From Paracoccaceae bacterium (lineage in GTDB: Bacteria; Pseudomonadota; Alphaproteobacteria; Rhodobacterales; Rhodobacteraceae): a DNA stretch of 6,844 nucleotides. The notes beneath the pieces are model-generated. The model was not told the DNA's origin, did no database searches, and saw only the letters and a program-made list of their open reading frames with translations. The stretch's first letter is position 1; every line of letters starts with the position of its first letter. Positions 1 through 6,417 of the stretch are shown one piece after another. The position numbers and the translations under genes are program-made. The DNA lies in assembly GCA_007128995.1 (NCBI GenBank), contig SKWJ01000520.1:1-6844 (forward strand), in the 5' to 3' direction.

Positions 1-1183
1 GGCCTTTGCGCAGACCATCAAGCTGATGAACTGGTTTCCGCTGATGACGCTGCCGATGTTCATTTTCATGGGCTATGTGCTGTCGGAAAGCAAACTGGCA
101 GATGATCTGTACCGCATGTTCCATGTCTGGTTCGGCCCGGTGCCGGGGGGGCTGGCAATTGGCACGATCCTGCTGATGGTGCTGATCTCGGCGATGAACG
201 GGCTGTCGGTGGCGGGCATGGCCATCGGGGCCACGATCGCGCTGCCAGAACTGCTGAAGCGCAATTACAACAAGCTGATGGTGACGGGGGTCATTCAGGC
301 AGGCTCGTCGCTGGGTATTCTGGTGCCCCCCTCGGTGGTGCTGGTGCTTTACGCGATGATCGCGCGTCAGCCGGTGACACATCTGTGGGCAGCGGGGCTT
401 TTGCCGGGGCTGATGCTGGCGGGGTTGTTCATCCTGTACATCTGGCTGCGCTGCCGGATCAACCCTGAGCTTGGCCCCGTGATCGACCCAGAGGAACTGG
501 CGCGGGTCAGCCGCTCAGAGAAATATCGCCTGTTGCTGGCGGGGCTGATGCCGCTTGGTATTTTCGCAGTGATGATGGTTCCCTTCGTTCTGGGCTATAC
601 GCGACTGGTCGAAAGCTCGGTTGTGGGCGCGCTTGCGGCCCTTGCCGTCAGTGTGGCCAAGGGGCGGATGACATGGGCGATCCTTGAGACATGCACGAAA
701 AAGACGCTCGCCATCTCCTGCATGTTCCTGTGGATCATCCTTGCTGCGCTTGCTTTTGGCGCAGTTTTCGACGGGTTGCGCGCGGTGGATTTCGTGCGCG
801 CGCTATTCATGGAGAATCTGGGCCTCGGGCGTTGGGAAATCCTGATCCTGATGCAGATCTCGTTCATCCTGATGGGCATGTTTCTGGATGACACCGCGAT
901 GCTGGTGATCGTGGCGCCTTTGTATGTGCCCATCGTGCGGATGCTGGAGTTCGATCTGATATGGTACGGGGTGCTTTACACGATCACCTGCCAGATCGCC
1001 TATATGACGCCGCCTTTCGGGTACAACCTGTTCCTGATGCGGGCCATGGCCCCCAAGGAGGTGAGCCTCGGCGATATTTACCGATCGATCATTCCCTTTG
1101 TCGGGGTGATGATATGCGGGCTTGGCCTTGTCATGGCCTTTCCGCAGATCGCGCTCTGGCTGCCGGGGGTGCTGTTTCCGTAA
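1..1183 (+). CDS. dctM: TRAP transporter large permease subunit (DctM family), 5'-truncated by window edge
   Basis: This is the membrane subunit that carries out sodium- or proton-driven substrate translocation in a TRAP (tripartite ATP-independent periplasmic) transporter of the inner membrane. The frame is open from base 2, so the first visible ATG (base 26) is internal. The visible N-terminal end (AFAQTIKLMNWFPLMTLPMF) aligns with the family's conserved IAQ..FPL..IP.F segment, so perhaps 35-55 residues are missing. Of the 393 visible residues most form hydrophobic helices. Family hallmarks are the GGLAIGTILLM..ISAMNG stretch, the QAGSSLGILVPPSV helix break in the first half, and FLDDTAMLVIVAPL followed by MTPPFGYNLFLMRAMAP in the second half. 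The C-terminus is complete. The protein looks closer to the mannitol/chloroaromatic (TakP/FcbT) type than to the C4-dicarboxylate type, which is an impression only. The binding-protein gene follows downstream; a DctQ-type small subunit would be expected upstream, outside the window. Confidence 0.93.
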   Translation, partial: AFAQTIKLMNWFPLMTLPMFIFMGYVLSESKLADDLYRMFHVWFGPVPGGLAIGTILLMVLISAMNGLSVAGMAIGATIALPELLKRNYNKLMVTGVIQAGSSLGILVPPSVVLVLYAMIARQPVTHLWAAGLLPGLMLAGLFILYIWLRCRINPELGPVIDPEELARVSRSEKYRLLLAGLMPLGIFAVMMVPFVLGYTRLVESSVVGALAALAVSVAKGRMTWAILETCTKKTLAISCMFLWIILAALAFGAVFDGLRAVDFVRALFMENLGLGRWEILILMQISFILMGMFLDDTAMLVIVAPLYVPIVRMLEFDLIWYGVLYTITCQIAYMTPPFGYNLFLMRAMAPKEVSLGDIYRSIIPFVGVMICGLGLVMAFPQIALWLPGVLFP

Positions 1184-1193
1184 ATCCTGACAA

Positions 1194-1211
1194 GGCACGA
1201 GCCAACGTGCC
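1194..1211 (+). other. Small intergenic stem-loop between permease and binding-protein genes
   Basis: A perfect 6-bp inverted repeat (GGCACG / CGTGCC) encloses a 6-base loop, starting ten bases after the permease stop codon. No T-run follows, so it is unlikely to be an efficient intrinsic terminator. TRAP operons often need more binding protein than permease, and a stem-loop here could protect the 5' end of a processed binding-protein mRNA. The repeat is seen directly; the role is inference. Confidence 0.4.
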
Positions 1212-1241
1212 ATTCTCAAACTCCAACCGGAAGGAAAACAC

Positions 1242-2279
1242 ATGACCACGACAAGACGGAAGTTTCTGACAACAGGCGCGCTGGGTGGTGCGGCCGCCCT
1301 TGCCGCGCCGGCAGTGCATGCCCAATCCCCGATCCGCTGGCGGTTGCAGACCTATGCAGGCGCAGCGCTGGGGGCGCAGGTCGCCAAGCCCGCCATTGAC
1401 ATGTTCAATGCCATCGCGGGCGACGAGATGCAGATTGATCTGTTCTATGCCGACCAGCTTGTTCCGACCGAAGAACTGTTTCAGGCAATGCAGCGCGGCA
1501 CGATCGATGCTGTTCAATCGGATGACGACTCGATGGCCTCGCCCACCGAGGTGACGGTCTTCGGGGGCTATTTCCCCTTTGCCAGTCGCTATTCGCTTGA
1601 TGTGCCTGCGCTCTTCCATGATTGGGGTCTGAACGAAATCTGGGCCGAGGAATATGCGCGCGTTGGTGTCAAGCATATCTCGGCCGGATCATGGGACCCC
1701 TGCCATTTCATCACCTCTTCGCCGATCACGTCGCTGGCAGAACTCTCGGGCAAGCGGGTGTTCACCTTCCCGACCGCAGGCCGCTTCCTGTCGCAATTCG
1801 GCGTCGTGCCGGTGACGGTGCCATGGGAAGATGTCGAGATCGCGCTTCAGACGCGCGAGATCGACGGGGTGGCATGGTGTGGGATCACGGAAGCCTATGA
1901 GGTTGGCTGGGCCGATATCTGCAGCCATTTCCTGACCAATAACATATCGGGCGCCTGGATCGGGCATTTCTTCGCCAATATGGACCGCTGGAACGAATTG
2001 CCTGAACATCTGCAGAACCTGATGGCCACCTGTTTCGAGCAGTCGCATTATTACCGCCAGCACTGGTACTGGGCGGGCGAGGCGCGGCTGCGCACGGAAG
2101 GCGAGAAGCTGGAACTGACCTCGATCCCCGATGCGGAATGGGCCACGGTCGAGGCCGCAGCGCGCGACTTCTGGGAAGAGATTGCGTCAGAATCCGAAAC
2201 CAAGGCAAAGGTTGTGGAAATCTTCCGCAACTATAATGCTGCGATGGACAAAGCTGGGCGCCCCTACCGATATTCGTAA
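1242..2279 (+). CDS. dctP: TRAP transporter substrate-binding protein (DctP family), Tat-exported
   Basis: This is the periplasmic receptor that captures the substrate and delivers it to the TRAP permease encoded just upstream. It has 345 residues, normal for the family. Residues 3-9 (TTRRKFL) form a twin-arginine motif, followed by an Ala/Gly-rich hydrophobic stretch and a likely signal-peptidase site after Ala27 (VHA|Q), so export folded through Tat is predicted. Family landmarks are the F..AD.L.P..EL..A...G.ID segment (about 68-89), the GKR..F strand (170-174), GVVPV..PW.DVEIALQTREIDGV (187-210) and an aromatic-rich C-terminal part. The AWCG segment at 211-214 resembles the AEWVGP-like position of TakP/FcbT1 receptors rather than the QENP of dicarboxylate receptors. 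Three consecutive aspartates (94-96) follow the strand that usually borders the pocket. AAGGA lies 6 bases before the ATG. The ligand is not determinable; the neighbours suggest an amine or amino alcohol. Confidence 0.92.
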   Translation: MTTTRRKFLTTGALGGAAALAAPAVHAQSPIRWRLQTYAGAALGAQVAKPAIDMFNAIAGDEMQIDLFYADQLVPTEELFQAMQRGTIDAVQSDDDSMASPTEVTVFGGYFPFASRYSLDVPALFHDWGLNEIWAEEYARVGVKHISAGSWDPCHFITSSPITSLAELSGKRVFTFPTAGRFLSQFGVVPVTVPWEDVEIALQTREIDGVAWCGITEAYEVGWADICSHFLTNNISGAWIGHFFANMDRWNELPEHLQNLMATCFEQSHYYRQHWYWAGEARLRTEGEKLELTSIPDAEWATVEAAARDFWEEIASESETKAKVVEIFRNYNAAMDKAGRPYRYS

Positions 2280-2317
2280 CATGACCGGAACCGGGGGGCT
2301 TCCCCCCGGAACTCATG
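2280..2317 (+). other. GC-rich intergenic stem-loop after dctP
   Basis: An 8-bp perfect inner stem (CCGGGGGG at 2291-2298 with CCCCCCGG at 2302-2309) has a CTT loop. An outer 5-bp stem (CATGA at 2280-2284 with TCATG at 2313-2317) can form around an internal loop. The structure begins directly after the dctP stop codon. Only a short T-run (2327-2330) follows, 17 bases beyond the inner stem, so it is not a textbook intrinsic terminator. A partial terminator or an mRNA 3'-end stabiliser that sets binding-protein levels above those of the downstream enzymes is plausible. Confidence 0.6.
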
Positions 2318-2363
2318 CAGGGGCGTTTTAACATAACAAAGACAAGGAAGGGCGAGGGCAGAG

Positions 2364-3722
2364 ATGATGACGCTGGAGGAGTTGCGCGCGTGTTTTGACG
2401 CGGGCGAGATCGACACGGTTCTGGTTGCTGCGCCGGACATGCAGGGGCGCTTGATGGGCAAGCGCTTTCACGCGGCGCATTTTCTGACGTCGGGATATGA
2501 GGAGACACATTGCTGCAACTATCTTCTCGCCACGGAAATGGAGATGCTGACCGTCGAAGGGTACGCCTCGACGTCCTGGGCGAAAGGCTATGGCGATTAC
2601 GTCATGAAGCCCGACCTAACAACGTTGCGGCCTGTTCCATGGTTGCCGGGCACGGCGCTGGTGCTGTGTGATCTGCTGGATCATCACACGCATGAAGAGG
2701 TGGCCATTTCACCCCGCGCGATCCTGAAGGGCCAAGTCGCGCGCGCGCGCGACATGGGCTATACAGCCATGGCGGCAACAGAACTGGAATTCTTTATCTT
2801 CGAGCAGAGCTATGAGGGGCTGCGCGACGGGGGTACGGATCATCTGACGCCAATCTCGGGATATAACGAGGACTACCATCTATTTCAGACGTCAAAGGAA
2901 GAACCCCTGATGCGCGCGCTGCGCAACGGGCTTTATGGTGCAGGGATTCCGGTAGAGAATTCGAAGGGCGAGGCAGAAGCCGGTCAGGCTGAAATCAATA
3001 TCCGCTATGAAGAAATGCTGCGCACGGCGGATTACCATGTCATCACCAAGCAGGCGACCAAGGAAATCGCCCATGCGATTGGCAAATCCGTTACCTTCAT
3101 GGCGAAATACGACCACCGGCGCGCGGGATCGTCAAGCCATGTCCATCAGTCGCTCTGGACGCTTGATGGTCAACCGGCCTTTCTGGACCGCGATGCGGAA
3201 TATGGCATGTCGAGCGTGATGCGGCAGTATATGGCCGGTCAACTTGCCCATGCGCGCGAGATCACAGCGTTGCTTGCCCCTTATGTGAACAGCTACAAGC
3301 GCTTTTGCGTGGGCATGTTCGCGCCGACCAAGGCAGTCTGGTCGCTGGACAACCGGACAGCCGGATTTCGGGTCTGCGGCGATGGAACTAAGGCGGTGCG
3401 GGTCGAATGTCGCATCGGCGGGGCCGATCTGAACCCGTATCTTGCCTGTGCCGGGTTGCTTGCGGCAGGTCTGGCGGGGATCGCTGACAAGATGGAGCTT
3501 GAACCGGAAATGCGCGGCGACAGCTATCAGAACGCACAGGCGCGCGAGATACCCAAGACATTGCGTGCAGCGGCGGATCTGTTGGAAACCTCGTCGATGT
3601 TGCGCAGGGCGTTCGGGGATGAGGTTGTCGACCACTACACCCGCGCCGCGCGTTGGGAAGTTGAAGAGCATGACCGCGTCGTCACGGATTGGGAGCGCAA
3701 GCGCCTGTTGGAGCGGGGGTAA
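2364..3722 (+). CDS. Glutamine-synthetase-like gamma-glutamyl-amine ligase (PuuA/IpuC/GlnA4-like)
   Basis: This is a cytoplasmic ATP-dependent ligase of the glutamine synthetase fold, predicted to join glutamate to an organic amine rather than to ammonia. It has 452 residues, the usual length. Metal-site glutamates and the ATP/glutamate motifs are in order: E140 and E142 in TELEFF, E203 and E210 in GEAEAGQAEI, H259 in GSSSHVHQSL, NSYKRF at 309-314, R331 in DNRTAGFR, and E348/R350 in VECRIGGADLNPYL. The ammonium-site features of true GlnA are missing: no DGSS motif is recognisable near residue 68, and the flap glutamate (E327 in enterobacterial GlnA) aligns with Phe319. The NLYDLPPEE adenylylation loop is replaced by GDSYQNAQAREIP. 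Two adjacent ATG codons (2364, 2367) serve the same GAGG site at 2354-2357, so the start is uncertain by one residue. The following aldehyde and alcohol dehydrogenases point to amino-alcohol catabolism; the exact amine is unknown. Confidence 0.9.
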   Translation: MMTLEELRACFDAGEIDTVLVAAPDMQGRLMGKRFHAAHFLTSGYEETHCCNYLLATEMEMLTVEGYASTSWAKGYGDYVMKPDLTTLRPVPWLPGTALVLCDLLDHHTHEEVAISPRAILKGQVARARDMGYTAMAATELEFFIFEQSYEGLRDGGTDHLTPISGYNEDYHLFQTSKEEPLMRALRNGLYGAGIPVENSKGEAEAGQAEINIRYEEMLRTADYHVITKQATKEIAHAIGKSVTFMAKYDHRRAGSSSHVHQSLWTLDGQPAFLDRDAEYGMSSVMRQYMAGQLAHAREITALLAPYVNSYKRFCVGMFAPTKAVWSLDNRTAGFRVCGDGTKAVRVECRIGGADLNPYLACAGLLAAGLAGIADKMELEPEMRGDSYQNAQAREIPKTLRAAADLLETSSMLRRAFGDEVVDHYTRAARWEVEEHDRVVTDWERKRLLERG

Positions 3723-3748
3723 GTCACCGAGGCAGCGACTTGGGTGAC
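3723..3748 (+). other. Intergenic inverted repeat after the ligase gene
   Basis: GTCACC (3723-3728), immediately after the stop codon, can pair with GGTGAC (3743-3748) around a 14-base loop. A competing 5-bp stem, AAGTC (3721-3725) with GACTT (3737-3741), uses part of the same bases, so the two exclude each other. No T-run follows. The repeat is seen; any regulatory role is inference and weak, because the stems are short. Confidence 0.3.
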
Positions 3749-3784
3749 GCACGAATTTTGTAGCAAGAAGATGCCGGATGGCAC

Positions 3785-3789
3785 AGGAG
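3785..3789 (+). promoter_or_regulatory. Ribosome binding site that fixes the aldehyde dehydrogenase start
   Basis: AGGAG lies 5 bases before the ATG at 3795. The upstream in-frame GTG at 3744 has only a GAGG 11 bases away and would add 17 residues with no family resemblance, so this site supports the ATG start. Confidence 0.75.
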
Positions 3790-3794
3790 ACGAG

Positions 3795-5174
3795 ATGTCG
3801 ATGATCAAGCTGGTATCGCCAGTGGACGGGTCTGTCTATGCAGAGCGGGCAGCCCTGCCTTTGGACCGTGCAACAGATGCGGTGGCGAAGGCGCGCGGGG
3901 CGCAACGCAGCTGGGCGGCCTTGCCGCTGGAACAGCGTATCGCAAAGGTGATGTCGGGAATAGATGCGCTGGAGGCGATGCGCGACGATATTGTCCCGGA
4001 ACTCGCGTGGCAGATGGGCCGTCCTGTTCGCTATGGAGGAGAGTTTGGCGGTGTGCGCGAGCGTGCGTCCCACATGGCGAGCATAGCACAAAAGGCGCTG
4101 GCGGATGAGGTGGTGGAGGACAGCGCGCAGGCGACCCGGTTGCTCACCCGCGCGCCGCAGGGCGTGGTTTTTGTGATTGCGCCATGGAATTATCCCTATC
4201 TGACAGCGGTGAACACGGTTGTGCCAGCGCTGATCGCCGGAAATGCCGTGATCCTGAAACATGCCAGCCAGACCCTTCTGGCCGGCGAGCGGCTGGCACA
4301 GGCGTTCCACGCAGCCGGCGTGCCCGAAGCTGTTTTCCAGAATGTCGTCTTGGATCATGCCACAACCGAAGCCCTGATCGCAGCCCGCGCGTTTGACTTT
4401 GTGAATTTTACCGGTTCGGTCGGTGGCGGGCGCGCCATTGAACGCGCGGCGTCGGGCACATTCACGGCGACAGGGTTAGAGCTTGGCGGCAAGGATCCGG
4501 GGTATGTCCGGGCTGATGCCAATCTCGACGCGGCAGTTGACGGGTTGATGGACGGGGCGATGTTCAATTCGGGGCAGTGCTGTTGTGGGATCGAGCGGAT
4601 CTATGTGCATGCCAGCCTTTATGATGCATTCGTGGAAAAGGCTGTTGCCTGGGTCAGGGCGCAGCGCCTTGGCAACCCGCTTGTGGCGGAAACCACCATG
4701 GGGCCGATGGCGCATGTGCGGTTCGCGGCACTTGTGCGCGAGCAGATTGCGGAAGCGGTCAGCCTTGGCGCGCGTGCGTTGATCGATCCGGCGGAATTTC
4801 CGGCAGATGACGGGGGCGCATATCTCGCGCCTCAGATCCTTGTGGACGTGACCCATGAGATGCGCGTCATGCGCGAAGAAAGCTTCGGGCCAGTCGTGGG
4901 GATCATGCCGGTTGCAGATGATGCAGAAGCGATCCGGCTGATGAATGACAGTGACTTTGGTCTGACGGCCTCGATCTGGACAGGTGACGTTCAGGCCGCG
5001 CGCGAAATTGGCGCAGAGCTGCAGACAGGAACCGTCCTGATGAATCGCTGCGACTACCTTGATCCGGCGCTGTGCTGGACTGGTTGCAAGGATACCGGCC
5101 GCGGCGCCGCGCTGTCCCATCTGGGCTATCTGGCGCTGACGCGCGCCAAATCCTTCCATCTGAAAAAGGCATGA
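3795..5174 (+). CDS. NAD(P)-dependent aldehyde dehydrogenase
   Basis: This enzyme oxidises an aldehyde to a carboxylic acid; here it is probably the second oxidation in the pathway, acting on a gamma-glutamylated amino aldehyde. It has 459 residues from the chosen ATG, within the family range. The catalytic set is complete: N132 in APWNYP, K155 in NAVILKHA (cofactor binding), FTGSVGGG at 205-212 (Rossmann turn), general base E229 in LELGGKDP, nucleophile C263 in GQCCCG, and E362 in EESFGPV. The C-terminal tail (LDPALCWTGCKDTGRG, then LTRAKSFHLK) looks typical of aldehyde dehydrogenases found beside GS-like ligases. An in-frame GTG at 3744 would give a 476-residue form, but its extra N-terminus overlaps the intergenic inverted repeat and lacks a good ribosome site. 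The stop codon is 3 bases before the next start, so the two dehydrogenases are probably translationally coupled. Substrate assignment is inference from context. Confidence 0.93.
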   Translation: MSMIKLVSPVDGSVYAERAALPLDRATDAVAKARGAQRSWAALPLEQRIAKVMSGIDALEAMRDDIVPELAWQMGRPVRYGGEFGGVRERASHMASIAQKALADEVVEDSAQATRLLTRAPQGVVFVIAPWNYPYLTAVNTVVPALIAGNAVILKHASQTLLAGERLAQAFHAAGVPEAVFQNVVLDHATTEALIAARAFDFVNFTGSVGGGRAIERAASGTFTATGLELGGKDPGYVRADANLDAAVDGLMDGAMFNSGQCCCGIERIYVHASLYDAFVEKAVAWVRAQRLGNPLVAETTMGPMAHVRFAALVREQIAEAVSLGARALIDPAEFPADDGGAYLAPQILVDVTHEMRVMREESFGPVVGIMPVADDAEAIRLMNDSDFGLTASIWTGDVQAAREIGAELQTGTVLMNRCDYLDPALCWTGCKDTGRGAALSHLGYLALTRAKSFHLKKA

Positions 5175-5177
5175 CAG

Positions 5178-6323
5178 ATGCAGTTGAAAGCAAACTGGAG
5201 CTATCCAACCACGATCAAATTCGGGGCTGGGCGAATTGCGGAATTGGGCGACGCCTGCAAGGCGGCAGGTATTGGCAGGCCGCTTCTGGTCACGGACCGG
5301 GCCTTGGCGAGCCTTCCCATCACCCAACAGGCGCTTGATATCCTTGACGCCAGCGGCCTGGGGCGTGCCGTCTTCAGCGGTGTTGACGCAAACCCGACCG
5401 AGGCCAACATGCAGGAAGGCTTGCAGGTCTATCGCGCGGGCGGGCATGACGGGGTCGTGGCCTTTGGCGGCGGATCGGCGCTGGATTTGGGCAAGATGAT
5501 CGCATTGATGGTCGATCAGCCTGTCAGCGTCTGGGAGCTTGAGGATATCGGGGATTGGTGGACGCGGGCAAATGCCGACACGATCGCGCCGATTGTCGCA
5601 GTCCCCACCACGGCTGGAACCGGCTCTGAGGTTGGCCGGGCTGGCGTTTTGACCGACAGTGCGACGCATCGCAAGAAGATCATTTTCCACCCGAAACTTA
5701 TGCCTGCGGTTACGCTGTGTGATCCGGAACTGACTGTGGGAATGCCCGCCTTCATTACAGCCGGCACGGGCATGGATGCACTGGCGCATTGCCTTGAGGC
5801 CTATTGCAGCCCGCATTATCACCCGATGAGTCAGGGGATCGCCCTTGAAGGGATGCGCCTTGTCCTGGAAAACCTGCCAATTGCCTATGAAAACCCCGGC
5901 AATCTGGAGGCGCGCGCGAACATGATGTCTGCGGCTGCGATGGGGGCGGTGGCGTTTCAGAAGGGATTGGGCGCAATTCACGCCCTCAGCCATCCGATAG
6001 GGGCCGTTTTCAACACGCATCATGGCACCACCAATGCCGTGGTGATGCCCATGGTGCTGGCCTTCAACCGCCACGAGATTGAGGGGCGCATGGAACGGGC
6101 CGCCGCCTATCTGGGGGTTTCGGGCGGATTTGACGGGTTTCACGCCCATGTCACGGCCTTGCGTGACGCCTTGTCGATCCCGGCGAACCTGACTGAGCTG
6201 GGGGTCGATGCCAGCCGGATTGATGATCTTGTAGAGATGGCACTGCTTGATCCGTCCTGCGGTGGCAACCCGGTCGAATTGACACGGGACAATACGCGCG
6301 CGCTGTTCGAGGCCTGCATGTAG
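5178..6323 (+). CDS. Iron-containing (group III) alcohol dehydrogenase
   Basis: This is a cytoplasmic NAD(P)-dependent metal alcohol dehydrogenase of the FucO/GbsB superfamily, predicted to oxidise the hydroxyl of the substrate to the aldehyde that the enzyme encoded upstream then oxidises. It has 381 residues, full length. An N-terminal dinucleotide-binding domain carries GGGSALDLGK at 97-106 and PTTAGTGSE at 143-151. The helical C-terminal domain carries the metal ligands D200 and H204 (GTGMDALAHCLEAY), H268 (with conserved H272 in HALSHPIG) and H282 in NTHHGTTNAVV, with the same spacing as D196/H200/H263/H267/H277 of FucO. The C-terminal CGGNPVELTRDN segment suggests the GbsB-like branch rather than fermentative AdhE-type enzymes. 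The start follows the aldehyde dehydrogenase stop by 3 bases, with AAAAAGG (5163-5169) as a weak ribosome site inside that gene. Direction and substrate in vivo are not proven; oxidation of an amino-alcohol derivative is the best reading of the context. Confidence 0.93.
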   Translation: MQLKANWSYPTTIKFGAGRIAELGDACKAAGIGRPLLVTDRALASLPITQQALDILDASGLGRAVFSGVDANPTEANMQEGLQVYRAGGHDGVVAFGGGSALDLGKMIALMVDQPVSVWELEDIGDWWTRANADTIAPIVAVPTTAGTGSEVGRAGVLTDSATHRKKIIFHPKLMPAVTLCDPELTVGMPAFITAGTGMDALAHCLEAYCSPHYHPMSQGIALEGMRLVLENLPIAYENPGNLEARANMMSAAAMGAVAFQKGLGAIHALSHPIGAVFNTHHGTTNAVVMPMVLAFNRHEIEGRMERAAAYLGVSGGFDGFHAHVTALRDALSIPANLTELGVDASRIDDLVEMALLDPSCGGNPVELTRDNTRALFEACM

Positions 6324-6332
6324 CACATGGTT

Positions 6333-6358
6333 GGGGCGCGGTGTTGCCACACCGCCCC
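6333..6358 (+). terminator. Imperfect hairpin at operon end, possible terminator
   Basis: CGGTGT (6339-6344) pairs with ACACCG (6349-6354) across a TGCC loop, and GGGG (6333-6336) pairs with CCCC (6355-6358) after a 2-base CG bulge. It sits just after the alcohol dehydrogenase stop, where an operon end is expected. No T-tract follows, so it may only block 3' exonucleases or act with Rho. Confidence 0.45.
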
Positions 6359-6408
6359 TAGCCAGCCCTGTCCTGTGCCGTTAACAGTAGGTGACGCTGT
6401 AGACGGAT

Positions 6409-6412
6409 GAGG
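6409..6412 (+). promoter_or_regulatory. Ribosome binding site that supports the GTG start of the antiporter
   Basis: GAGG lies 5 bases before GTG 6418. An in-frame TAG at 6400-6402 rules out any earlier start, and the nearby ATG at 6407 is in another frame that closes after about 15 codons. Confidence 0.65.
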
Positions 6413-6417
6413 GCCCT

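Noticed and set aside
26..1183. Permease starting at the ATG at base 26
   Set aside because: The frame is open to the window edge, and residues before this Met match conserved DctM sequence, so the true start lies upstream of the window.
2364..3722. Housekeeping glutamine synthetase GlnA
   Set aside because: The ammonium-site residues and the adenylylation loop are missing, no GlnB-type gene is adjacent, and the neighbours are catabolic dehydrogenases.
3132..4358. Minus-strand open frame of 408 codons across the ligase and aldehyde dehydrogenase
   Set aside because: Same composition artefact; it spans two confident genes on the other strand and shows no family features.
3744..5174. Aldehyde dehydrogenase starting at GTG 3744
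   Set aside because: The extra 17 residues do not resemble the family, the start overlaps an inverted repeat, and the ATG at 3795 has a much better ribosome site.
4476..6350. Long open frame on the minus strand (624 codons) opposite both dehydrogenase genes
   Set aside because: Its product is rich in Arg, His, Pro and Gln with no recognisable domain, and it lies wholly opposite two well-conserved enzymes. Such frames are common opposite GC-rich genes with strong third-position bias.
6359..6417. Sigma70-type promoter ahead of the antiporter
   Set aside because: TTGCCA at 6344 could pass as a -35 box, but no acceptable -10 lies at the right distance, so I do not call one.
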